Source: DASXQK01 sp963724385
Lineage (GTDB): Bacteria; Pseudomonadota; Alphaproteobacteria; Dongiales; Dongiaceae
Length of the DNA: 64,000 nucleotides
Assembly: GCA_963724385.1 (NCBI GenBank)
Contig: CAVRUJ010000002.1
Coordinates: 1,612,001-1,676,000 of the forward strand
Reading direction: 5' to 3'
The notes under the pieces are model-generated. The model worked only from the letters and a program-made list of their open reading frames with translations. It did not search any database and was not told the origin of the DNA. Shown here in pieces: positions 8,560 to 16,333 of this stretch (position 1 is the first letter of the stretch; each line of letters begins with the position of its first letter). The position numbers and the translations under genes were made by a program.

Positions 8560-10329
8560 ATGTCCGAAGTGATCATCCCGGCGGGCCTGGCGCGGGACAA
8601 CAGCAGCCAAGGGCGGATCTGGCACCGAAGGCTTCTGGTCTTCGTCCTCAACGGCGCGAGCTGGCTGGCCTTGGGCTGGCTCATGGCGCGGCTTTTGGGC
8701 TATGCCGGCTGGTCCTGGCCCCAGGCGGCGATCCTGGTCCTGTTCCTCGCCGGGCTGCCCTGGACGCTCATGGGATTCTGGAACGCGGTCATCGGCTTCG
8801 CGATCCTGCGCCTGGCCCGCGATCCGGCCCGCTACACCAACCCCGCCCTTGCCGCGACGCCCATGGACAGCGCGATCACGAGCCGGACGGCGATCTGCGT
8901 GGCGCTGCGCCATGAGGATGTGGACCGGGTCTTCGCCCGGCTCGACGCCATGGCGACGAGCCTCGAGGCGACAGCCTGGAGCGGAAGCTTCTGCTTCCAT
9001 GTCTTGAGCGACAGCAGCCGGCCGGAGATCTGCGCGGCCGAGGAGCAGGCCTTCGCCGCGGTCAAGGCGCGCCATCCGCGCCCCGGCTTCCTCGTCTATC
9101 GGCGGCGCCCGGCCAATATCGGCTTCAAGGCCGGCAATCTGCGCGAATTCGCCGAGCGGGCGGAGGGACAGTACGACCACATGCTGGTGCTCGATGCCGA
9201 CAGCCTGATGTCGGCCGCCGCGATCCTCCGGCTGGTCCGGGCGATGCAGGCCAACCCGAATCTGGGCATCCTCCAGACCCTGGTGGTGGGCCGGCCTTCC
9301 GGCAGTGCCTTCACCCGGATCTTCCAGTTCGGCATGCGCCACGGCATGCGCACGCACACGGTCGGGATCGCCTGGTGGCAAGGGGATAGCGGTCCCTATT
9401 GGGGCCATAACGCCATCGTCCGCCTGGCGCCTTTCGTCAGGCATTGCCGGCTTGCCTTGCTGCCAGGCCGGCCGCCGCTGGGCGGAGATGTTCTGAGCCA
9501 CGACCAGGTGGAGGCGGCGCTCATGCGCGCGGCCGGCTACGAGGTGCGCGTCATCGCCGACGAGTTCGAGAGCTGGGAGGAAAACCCGCCGAGCCTGCCC
9601 GACTTCATCAAGCGCGACCTGCGCTGGTGCCAGGGCAATATGCAGTATCTGCGTCTCGTGGCCCGCCCCGGCTTCACCGCCATGGGCCGGTTTCAGCTGT
9701 TGAGCGCCATAATGATGTATCTGGGGGCGCCCCTCTGGGTGCTCATGCTTGCCGCCGGCCTCGTCTGGGCGCTTCTGGGCTCGGCCGTCGGCGGCGGCCA
9801 TTCACCCGCGGCGCTCGGCTTCGCCATGTATTTCGGCATGTTCGGCATCGGCTTCGCCCCGCGCCTCCTGGGGGTGCTGGACGTGCTGGTGCAGCCCGAG
9901 CAGCGCCGGCGATACGGCGGGACATCGCGGCTTCTGGCAGGCGGCTTGGCCGACGCGGTGTTCTCGATCCTGCTGGGGCCCTTGATGATGATCGCCCAGG
10001 CGCTGTTCGTGGCCGGGCTCTTCTTCGGCCGGCGCGTTGCCTGGGAGGCCCAGAACCGGAAAGGCCGTCGCTTGCCGATTTCAGAAGCCGCCCGCGGCCT
10101 CATGCCTCAGATGCTGTTCGGCGCGTTGTTCGCCGTCGGCCTTGCCGCGCTGGTGCCCGGCGCCTTGCTTTGGGCGGCGCCGACCCTCGCCGCTTGCGCC
10201 TTGGCGGTTCCCTTCGCCTGCCTCACCGCCGGTGGCGGGCTCGGCCGCTGGATGGTCCGCCACCGTCTTTGCGCGGTGCCCGATGAATACGCGCCGTCTT
10301 TGTTCGGCCCGCGCGACGAGGGCGCGTAG
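8560..10329 (+). CDS. opgH: Membrane glucosyltransferase, OpgH/MdoH-like
   Basis: 589-residue polytopic GT2 enzyme. Two hydrophobic segments precede a cytoplasmic catalytic domain containing ALRHEDVDRVFARLDA, YRRRPANIGFKAGNL, MLVLDADSLM, GHNAIVRLAPFVRHC, LSHDQVEAALM and the acceptor motif RDLRWCQGNMQ. Several more membrane segments follow. These match OpgH (MdoH), which makes the beta-glucan backbone of osmoregulated periplasmic glucans. It is shorter than E. coli OpgH (about 850 residues), with reduced N- and C-terminal extensions, and no opgG is adjacent. The start is ATG 8560; GTG 8557 is in frame directly before it. The last 107 bases overlap the convergent creatininase gene. Another glycan product is possible. 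Confidence 0.85.
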   Translation: MSEVIIPAGLARDNSSQGRIWHRRLLVFVLNGASWLALGWLMARLLGYAGWSWPQAAILVLFLAGLPWTLMGFWNAVIGFAILRLARDPARYTNPALAATPMDSAITSRTAICVALRHEDVDRVFARLDAMATSLEATAWSGSFCFHVLSDSSRPEICAAEEQAFAAVKARHPRPGFLVYRRRPANIGFKAGNLREFAERAEGQYDHMLVLDADSLMSAAAILRLVRAMQANPNLGILQTLVVGRPSGSAFTRIFQFGMRHGMRTHTVGIAWWQGDSGPYWGHNAIVRLAPFVRHCRLALLPGRPPLGGDVLSHDQVEAALMRAAGYEVRVIADEFESWEENPPSLPDFIKRDLRWCQGNMQYLRLVARPGFTAMGRFQLLSAIMMYLGAPLWVLMLAAGLVWALLGSAVGGGHSPAALGFAMYFGMFGIGFAPRLLGVLDVLVQPEQRRRYGGTSRLLAGGLADAVFSILLGPLMMIAQALFVAGLFFGRRVAWEAQNRKGRRLPISEAARGLMPQMLFGALFAVGLAALVPGALLWAAPTLAACALAVPFACLTAGGGLGRWMVRHRLCAVPDEYAPSLFGPRDEGA

Positions 10330-11086
10330 CGCCGGGCGGCCACGACGCAGCCGCGATTCGCTCGATCAATGTGCTGAGACCTTCGACCGCGCGGGCGACC
10401 AGGCGGGCGCCCAGTGCCGGGGTCGCCAACCGCGGATCGCCGATGACTCCGCCGGGGCTGAGATCGGTGGTCATCCAGGCCCATCGCGCCGGGCCGGAAG
10501 GCGGCAGCCCCTCGGGGTGAAGAAGCGCGCCCGGTGCTGCCCGCTCCATGCGTACGAGATCGGGCCGCAGATGCAGCATCACCGAAGTCTCGATCCAGCC
10601 GGCATGCCAGTCTTCAGCCGGCGCGGCCTTGGGCTTCAAGGCCTCCGGCCGAGCGAGATTCTGCCAATGGGCCTGGACCACGAGCAGGCCGGACTCGCTC
10701 CTGAGGCGCATGGCGGCGAGCGCGATCACCGGGGGATTGCCGCCATGGCTGTTGAGAATGAGCAAGCGCTTCAGGCCGGCGCCTGCGACCTGCCGGCCGA
10801 GCGCAACCCAGGCGGACGCCAAGAGCTCCGGCTCCAGGGACAGCAAGCCGGGAAGATCGCCATGCTCGCTCGACCAGCCGATGGCCTGGGTCGGCAGCAG
10901 GATCGCGCGCGCGGGCCCGCCTGCCGCTGCCGCGGCGGCAAGGATGCCGTCGAGGATCATGGCATCGGTGCCGGTGGGCAGATGGGCGCCATGCTGCTCG
11001 GTTGCGGCCACCGGCAGGATCGCCACCGTCCGCTCGGCAAGCCCGGCGAAATCGGTTGCCGCCATTTCCGCCCAGAACTTCAGCAT
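10223..11086 (-). CDS. Creatininase-family amidohydrolase
   Basis: 287-residue member of the creatininase family (creatininase, MftE, ArfB). Metal and substrate motifs are VAATEQHGAHLPTGTDA (about 27-43), SSEHGDLPGLLSLEP, LILNSHGGN and the C-terminal HAGWIETSVML. In archaeal riboflavin/F420 synthesis the family member ArfB deformylates the GTP-derived pyrimidine, so its presence beside a GTP cyclohydrolase II is suggestive (inference). The last 40 or so residues are arginine/proline-rich, lie antisense to the OpgH-like gene and are not typical of the family. Either a real tail or an undetected frameshift is possible. The methyltransferase gene ends 11 bases upstream of this start. Confidence 0.87.
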   Translation of the reverse strand: MLKFWAEMAATDFAGLAERTVAILPVAATEQHGAHLPTGTDAMILDGILAAAAAAGGPARAILLPTQAIGWSSEHGDLPGLLSLEPELLASAWVALGRQVAGAGLKRLLILNSHGGNPPVIALAAMRLRSESGLLVVQAHWQNLARPEALKPKAAPAEDWHAGWIETSVMLHLRPDLVRMERAAPGALLHPEGLPPSGPARWAWMTTDLSPGGVIGDPRLATPALGARLVARAVEGLSTLIERIAAASWPPGATRPRRAGRTKTARIHRAPRKDGGGPSSGRARHRR

Positions 11087-11097
11087 TGCCCGCGGCC

Positions 11098-11901
11098 CTA
11101 CTCGGCCTCGCTGCCACGCCAGGCGATGAGCGCCTCGGATTCGACCAGCTCGGCGATCCTGCCCTCCGTGGCGAAGGGCGCCAGCGCGGCGCGCAGCTCG
11201 GCCGCCAGGTCGTCGGCCTGGCCGGCGAGCTTGGCGCGGGTCATGCTCGAGGTGGAAAGCGCCCGGTCGACCAGTGCCTCGACGGGCGTCTCATGGCGCT
11301 CGATGACGGCGATGCGCTCCAGCCGGTTGAAGGATGAATCGAGCAGCACCGCCTCGTCCCTCGCCCAATCGGCGGATTTGCGCCGGACGCGTTCGGGATC
11401 CCGCATGGCGTAGGATTCGGTCACCCCCCGATAGGCCTTGTGCCAGGCGTTCTGGGGCAGTTCCGGAGTCTCGGTGTTGAACAGCACCACCCCACCGCCG
11501 GCCTCGATCATCGGATCGAGCCGGGCAAGGGTCTCGGCCCGGTTCATCCAATGGAAGGCGCGCCCGATCGTGACCCACCGGAAGCGCCCGAGAGCGGGGC
11601 CGAGATCGTAGGAGCTGCCCTCGATGAAGCGGACATTGCTGGGCGCATCGGCCCGACTTCGGGCGAGGGCGAGCATCGCCAGCTCCGGATCGATGCCGAC
11701 CGCCTCGCGCACATGTCCGGCCAGGGCGAAGGCGATCTGGCCCGGTCCGCAACCGAGATCGAGCAGGCGCTCCGAGCCGTCGAGCCCGCAGATCTGAACG
11801 ACCCGGCGCATGAGAATCGGCGCATAGGGCGGCCGGCCCTGGAGGTAATGGGGTGCCGCGGTCAGGAACCGGTGGGCATTGAAGGCGAGGTCGCTGGCCA
11901 C
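11098..11901 (-). CDS. Class I SAM-dependent methyltransferase
   Basis: 267-residue Rossmann-fold methyltransferase. Motif I is LLDLGCGPGQIAFAL (residues about 46-60), the acidic end of beta-2 is AVGIDPELAML, and motif II/III regions follow with FRWVTIGRAFHWM, which resembles UbiE/Methyltransf_11 proteins. It lies seven bases downstream of the first TPR-sulfotransferase gene and 11 bases before the creatininase gene, so the four minus-strand genes from 15320 to 10223 probably form an operon. The substrate is unknown. If it acts in the pyrimidine/pterin pathway it could N- or O-methylate the heterocycle or the sugar (inference). Confidence 0.88.
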   Translation of the reverse strand: MASDLAFNAHRFLTAAPHYLQGRPPYAPILMRRVVQICGLDGSERLLDLGCGPGQIAFALAGHVREAVGIDPELAMLALARSRADAPSNVRFIEGSSYDLGPALGRFRWVTIGRAFHWMNRAETLARLDPMIEAGGGVVLFNTETPELPQNAWHKAYRGVTESYAMRDPERVRRKSADWARDEAVLLDSSFNRLERIAVIERHETPVEALVDRALSTSSMTRAKLAGQADDLAAELRAALAPFATEGRIAELVESEALIAWRGSEAE

Positions 11902-11908
11902 GGCTCGA

Positions 11909-13591
11909 TCAAGCCTCCGCTCTGCTGGCGTCGGACGCCGCGGGCCGCAGCGCCTCGATCAGAGGCCCCAGATGTTTCTCGTATCGGCGCCAACGTGCCA
12001 GCGAGGAACGATAGATCGGCTGGCGCACCTGGACGATGCTGGCCGTCCTGATCGACCGCTGGGTGCGGTGGAAGGCAAGGCAGCGCTCGTCCCAGGGCAG
12101 GCCGCAATAGTCGATGATGCGCCGGGCCTGGCTTTCGAGATCGCCGACCACCGCCTCGTAGTCGATTTCCAGCATGGATCCTTCCGGCAGCACGCGCCGC
12201 CACAGCTCCATCATGTCGAGATAGAGGCGATAGTTGCGCCCCAGCTCGGCGAGATCGTAGCTGAAGGCGAGATTGGCCGAGAAGTGGGTTGCGAAGCAGG
12301 AGAGGCAACTGTCCAAGGGCTCGCGCCGCACATGCAGGATGCGGGCGTGCGGCAGGATGAGGCGAATGAGACCCAGGAAATAGTAGTTGAGCGGGAACTT
12401 GTCGGTGATGCGCGGGGCCGCCGGCGCCAGCGCCTGCAGGCGGGCCGCGTAGGCGTCGCCTGCCTGGCGCAGGATTTCCGGCGGCAGCAGCGGCAGGCAT
12501 TCGGGAAAATCGATCGCGGCATTGCCCGGCGCGCGGAGTGCCGAGGCGATGTCGCCCATGAAGTCGCGCTCGCCCGCACCGTGCACCTCGGGATGGCTGG
12601 CGACGATCTGCTCCACCAGGGTGGTGCCTGATCTCGGATAGCCGACGACGAAGATCGGCAGTTCGGAGCTGCTGCCCTGCCCGGCGCGCGCTTCCAAGAG
12701 CTCGCGGCTGAAACCCTTCTTCAGCCGGTCCACGCGGGCCTTCAGCCCCGGCTCGTCATAGGCGGAAAGGCCGCGCTTCAGGCGATTGCCATCGAGGAAG
12801 CAGGCGAAGGCTTCGTCGAAGCGTTCGAGGTCCTCATAGGCCTTCCCCAGGGCGAACAGCAGCACGGCCCGATCCGGTTTGGGCTGACGGAGGTCCGCAG
12901 CCAGGGCTTCCAGCCGGGCGAGCTGGTCAGGCGAGAGCTTGCCGGCGGAGACGAGGTCGAACCAGGCCGCGGCCAGGACCGGCGCGCAAGCGACCGCTCG
13001 GGCGAAGTGAGTCCGCGCCTGGTCGAGCGCCCCCGTCTCCTGGTACATCCGCCCCTTGAGGGTGAGGGTCGCCGGATCGTCGGGCTTCAAGCGCTCGAGC
13101 CGATCCAGGTAGGCGATCGCCTCGGCGTGCCGGTCGATCTCGCCCAGCGTGTCGGCGTAATTGAACAAGGCGAGCGCGTGGTCGGGCTGCAGCCGCAGCG
13201 CCGCCTCGAAGCACCCCGTGGCTTCTCCCGGCTGCCCCATCCGACGCAGCGCGATGCCCAGGTTGTAATGCGCTTCGGCGTCCCGGGGCCTGAGGGCGAC
13301 CACGCGCCGGAGGCTCGCGACCGCATCGCGCGGCCGATCCAGCTCGATCAGCAGCCGGCCCAGATTGCCCTCTGCTTCCGCGCTGTCCGGCCGGATTTGC
13401 AGGGCGCGGCGCATCAGGCGCTCGGCCTCGGGAAACTTGCGCTGCTGGGCGCAGGCGACGCCCAGCATGTGGAGCGCGTCGAAGTCGTTGGGCGCGGCGC
13501 CGAGATGGCGGCGATAGAGGCGCTCGGCCGTCGCCAGGTCGCCACGGCTGTGGGCGGCGAGCCCCTGCTGCAAGGTCGCTAGGCCGGCCAT
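11909..13591 (-). CDS. TPR-repeat sulfotransferase (copy 1)
   Basis: 560 residues. The first 240 are tandem tetratricopeptide repeats with alternating GxAxxxYxxAL-type helices such as AEAHYNLGIALRRMG and PGEATGCFEAALRLQP. The C-terminal half is a Sulfotransfer_3 domain with the PAPS 5'-phosphosulfate loop FVVGYPRSGTTLVEQI (near residue 318), the 3'-phosphate segment ILHVRREPLDSCLSC and the terminal QVRQPIYRSSLARWRRYEKH. It transfers sulfate from PAPS to an unknown acceptor; TPR domains usually select a protein partner. It is a tandem paralogue of the next gene upstream on the strand (34 bases apart), sharing the same domain order and the same C-terminal motif almost verbatim. Confidence 0.9.
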   Translation of the reverse strand: MAGLATLQQGLAAHSRGDLATAERLYRRHLGAAPNDFDALHMLGVACAQQRKFPEAERLMRRALQIRPDSAEAEGNLGRLLIELDRPRDAVASLRRVVALRPRDAEAHYNLGIALRRMGQPGEATGCFEAALRLQPDHALALFNYADTLGEIDRHAEAIAYLDRLERLKPDDPATLTLKGRMYQETGALDQARTHFARAVACAPVLAAAWFDLVSAGKLSPDQLARLEALAADLRQPKPDRAVLLFALGKAYEDLERFDEAFACFLDGNRLKRGLSAYDEPGLKARVDRLKKGFSRELLEARAGQGSSSELPIFVVGYPRSGTTLVEQIVASHPEVHGAGERDFMGDIASALRAPGNAAIDFPECLPLLPPEILRQAGDAYAARLQALAPAAPRITDKFPLNYYFLGLIRLILPHARILHVRREPLDSCLSCFATHFSANLAFSYDLAELGRNYRLYLDMMELWRRVLPEGSMLEIDYEAVVGDLESQARRIIDYCGLPWDERCLAFHRTQRSIRTASIVQVRQPIYRSSLARWRRYEKHLGPLIEALRPAASDASRAEA

Positions 13592-13625
13592 CGAAAGAAA
13601 CCCCTCAAGGCATCATTCGCGAGGA

Positions 13626-15320
13626 TCATGGCCGCACCTCGCCGGCGAGGGCGGCCCGCAGGGGACCGAGATACTTTTCATAGCGCCGCCAGCGGGCGAG
13701 CGAGGAGCGGTAGATGGGCTGGCGCACCTGGGAGACGCTTGCCGTGAGGATCGCACGCTCGGTCTGGTGGAAGCTCAAGCAGCGCGGATCCCAGGGCAGC
13801 CCCAGATAGTCGAGCATGCGCCGGGCCTGGCCTTCCAGGTCTTCGACCACGTCTTCATAGCGGACTTCCAGCATCGAATCGGCGGCGAGAACCCGGCGCC
13901 AGTGATCCATCAATGCTTCATACCGGCGATAGGCGCGGCCGAGCTCGCCCTGGTCGTAGACGAAATTGAGCTCCTCCCTGAAGCTGCGGCAGAAGCAGGA
14001 AACGCAAGTGTCGAGGGGATCGCGCGTCACATGCAGGATTTTCGCCCGCGGCAGGATCAGGCGGATGAATCCGAGATGGAGGTAGTTCCCCGGCAGCTTG
14101 TCGGTGATATGCGCGGCCGTCGGCGCCAGCTTGCCGAGGCGCTCGCTATAGCGCTGCCCCAGCCGACGGAGACCCGCGCCATCGAGCAGGGCGAGCGCCT
14201 CGGGGTAGGGCCCCGCAACCCCGGCTTCGATGGCGAAATCCCGGACGAGCCGCGGCACCAGCCGAAGCTCGCCGGCGCCATGCACCATGGGGTGGCTCGC
14301 CAGGATCTGCTCCACCAGGGTCGTGCCCGAACGGGGAAAGCCGAGGACGAAGATGGGCAAGTCCGAGTCCCAGCCCTCGCCCGCTCTCGCCTGCATCAGC
14401 TCGCGCGAGTAGACCGCCAGGACGCGCTCGGTGCGCTCTGCCTCGGCCGCTTCGTCGTAGGCGACGAGACCGCGCTTCAGCCGGTTGCCTTCCGCCAGAT
14501 CGGCGAAGGCTTCGTCATAGCGGCCCAGATCCTCCTCGGCCTTGCCGAGGGCGAAATGCAGCATCGCCCGATCGCGGGGCGCCAAGGCCTCGGCCCGGGC
14601 GGCCAGCGCCCGGGCCCCGGCCAGGAGGCCGTCCTCCGCCGTCACTGTGCCGGCCATGATGCGATCGAGATGGGCGCCGGCGGAGCCGGGCGCAAGGCTC
14701 AAGGACCGGTCGAAGGCGGCGATCGCTTCGCTGCCACGGCCTGCTTCTTCGAGGGCATGGCCCATGAGGTTCCAGCCCTCCGCATCGCCCGGCCGGCGCT
14801 CCAGGATGCGCTTCAGAATGGGTATCGCCTCCAGCGGCCGGCCGAGCCCACGCAGCAGGGCGGCCAAGTTGAAGAGCGCGTCTCGATAGTCTGGCCTTAG
14901 GCCGATGGCGGTCTCGAAGGCGTGGATTGCCGCTTCAGGCTCCTCCGAATCGCGCAGCGCGTTGGCCAGGTTGTAATGCGCTTCGGGATAGGCCGGCTTC
15001 AGGGCGAGGGCCTGGCGGAAGCAAGGGACGGCTTCCCGCGAGCGGCCAAGCTCGAACAGGACATTGCCCAGGTTGTTCTGCGCCTCGGCGTTCATCGGGT
15101 TGGCCTGGACAGAGCGCCGGATCAGCCCTTCGGCCTCTTCCAGCCGGCGCTGCTGGGCCCGGATGACACCCAGCAGCTGCAGGGCGTTGAACTCCGTCGG
15201 CACGGCCCTGAGCACCTCCAGATAGAGGCTCTCGGCCGTGCCCAGATCGCCCTTGCGGTGGGCGGCAATGGCCCTTTGGAGCCGATCGGGCCGCGATTGC
15301 TGCATGGACGTGGGCTTCAT
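13626..15320 (-). CDS. TPR-repeat sulfotransferase (copy 2)
   Basis: 564 residues, with the same architecture as its neighbour. N-terminal TPRs (AEAQNNLGNVLFELG, PEAHYNLANALRDS) are followed by a sulfotransferase domain with FVLGFPRSGTTLVEQIL, ILHVTRDPLDTCVSC and QVRQPIYRSSLARWRRYEKY. It is the first gene of the minus-strand unit running to 10223. A conserved 33-base element lies 34 bases upstream of its ATG. The duplication looks old: the TPR halves have diverged more than the catalytic cores, consistent with two acceptors being served by one chemistry (inference). Start choice between Met1 and Met5 is open. Confidence 0.9.
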   Translation of the reverse strand: MKPTSMQQSRPDRLQRAIAAHRKGDLGTAESLYLEVLRAVPTEFNALQLLGVIRAQQRRLEEAEGLIRRSVQANPMNAEAQNNLGNVLFELGRSREAVPCFRQALALKPAYPEAHYNLANALRDSEEPEAAIHAFETAIGLRPDYRDALFNLAALLRGLGRPLEAIPILKRILERRPGDAEGWNLMGHALEEAGRGSEAIAAFDRSLSLAPGSAGAHLDRIMAGTVTAEDGLLAGARALAARAEALAPRDRAMLHFALGKAEEDLGRYDEAFADLAEGNRLKRGLVAYDEAAEAERTERVLAVYSRELMQARAGEGWDSDLPIFVLGFPRSGTTLVEQILASHPMVHGAGELRLVPRLVRDFAIEAGVAGPYPEALALLDGAGLRRLGQRYSERLGKLAPTAAHITDKLPGNYLHLGFIRLILPRAKILHVTRDPLDTCVSCFCRSFREELNFVYDQGELGRAYRRYEALMDHWRRVLAADSMLEVRYEDVVEDLEGQARRMLDYLGLPWDPRCLSFHQTERAILTASVSQVRQPIYRSSLARWRRYEKYLGPLRAALAGEVRP

Positions 15321-15353
15321 TCCTCGATCGGGCTGGGCGGATGCGCTGGCCCA

Positions 15354-15386
15354 TGGAAATTAGCGCGAGCGGCGCCGCGAAGCCAT
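15354..15386. promoter_or_regulatory. 33-base conserved intergenic element, copy A
   Basis: This segment begins tggaaattagcg and matches 26153-26185 at 29 of 33 positions, all four differences being transitions. Flanking sequence on both sides is unrelated. It lies 34 bases upstream of the TPR-sulfotransferase ATG (minus strand) in a 269-base divergent region before the DUF6065 gene. It contains an imperfect inverted repeat (agcg...cgc). A shared operator or promoter element is the simplest reading. The rest of 15321-15589 shows nothing else recognisable. Confidence 0.45.
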
Positions 15387-15589
15387 GGCAGTGAGGCCGG
15401 CCCGCCTTCGCTGAGAACCGAAATGCGCCGGAAAGATCTCAGGCGGTTGGCTGCGAGGCGGCCAACTTTATTGAATACATGCTCTTGGCTGGCGTAATGG
15501 TGTAGCCCACGGGCGAAGGCTGGCAGCGGCACCCGGCGGGCGCTGGGCGGCTCTCGCGCCCGGCGAAGGAACCGAAAGATAGCGGGACC

Positions 15590-16318
15590 ATGAGGCTGAT
15601 CGCTTACAGGACCAACGAAACCGCGCCAGAGATCCGCCCGGCACCGGCCACCCGGGATTGGATGGACCGCCTTCCAGAGGCCTTCGCGTACCGCTGCCTG
15701 CCCCTCAACATCGCGAACTCCCATGGTTGGGAGATCGGCTGCTCCCGCGACTTCACGGCGCGCTGGGACGGAGGCGGCGAGCGCGAGGCCATCGTGATCA
15801 AGGGCGACGATTCCGAGGGCGAGCTTCCGCTCACGCATTTCGGTCATGGCGTGCTGACCTTCCCGGTGCCTTTCCTGTTCCGATCGCCGCCCGGCATCAA
15901 CCTGTTCGTGACCGGTCCGCTAAATCAGCCGAAGCATGGCATCACTGCCCTTTCGGGCATCGTCGAGACCGACTGGTCCCCTTACACCTTCACGATGAAC
16001 TGGAAATTTACCGCGCCCAACATCGACGTGAGCTGGAAAATGGGAGAAGCTTTCCTGTTCTTCTTCCCTCTGGAGCGCGGGATGATCGAAACCGTGGAAC
16101 CGGAGGTGAGGCCGATCGACAGCGACCCCGAGCTGGCCGAGGAGTTCCGCAGCTGGCATGCGGCGCGGCTTGCGTTCAATCGGGAAATCAAGGAGGCCGG
16201 CAGCCCCGCCCATCAACAGCGCTGGCAAAAGCACTACTACCGGGGCGTCCGGTTCGACGGCAAGGAGGGATCCGCGGACCACAGGATCAAGCTCCGCGTG
16301 AGGCCTTGGAAGACGTGA
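15590..16318 (+). CDS. DUF6065 family protein
   Basis: 242-residue protein matching the DUF6065 pattern: LPLNIANSHGWEI near residue 38, the strand LTFPVPFLFRSPPGINLFVTGP, and DWSPYTFTMNWKFTAP followed by FFFPLERGMIE. No signal peptide or membrane segment is seen. The function of this family is not known to me. Members lie near peptide-modification and sulfotransferase genes in other genomes as far as I recall, which fits the neighbours here (TPR-sulfotransferases on one side, YYY membrane proteins and small peptides on the other). It is convergent with the next membrane-protein gene 15 bases away. Rich in aromatic residues and His/Trp. Confidence 0.8.
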   Translation: MRLIAYRTNETAPEIRPAPATRDWMDRLPEAFAYRCLPLNIANSHGWEIGCSRDFTARWDGGGEREAIVIKGDDSEGELPLTHFGHGVLTFPVPFLFRSPPGINLFVTGPLNQPKHGITALSGIVETDWSPYTFTMNWKFTAPNIDVSWKMGEAFLFFFPLERGMIETVEPEVRPIDSDPELAEEFRSWHAARLAFNREIKEAGSPAHQQRWQKHYYRGVRFDGKEGSADHRIKLRVRPWKT

Positions 16319-16333
16319 GACCAGGCGGGCCCG

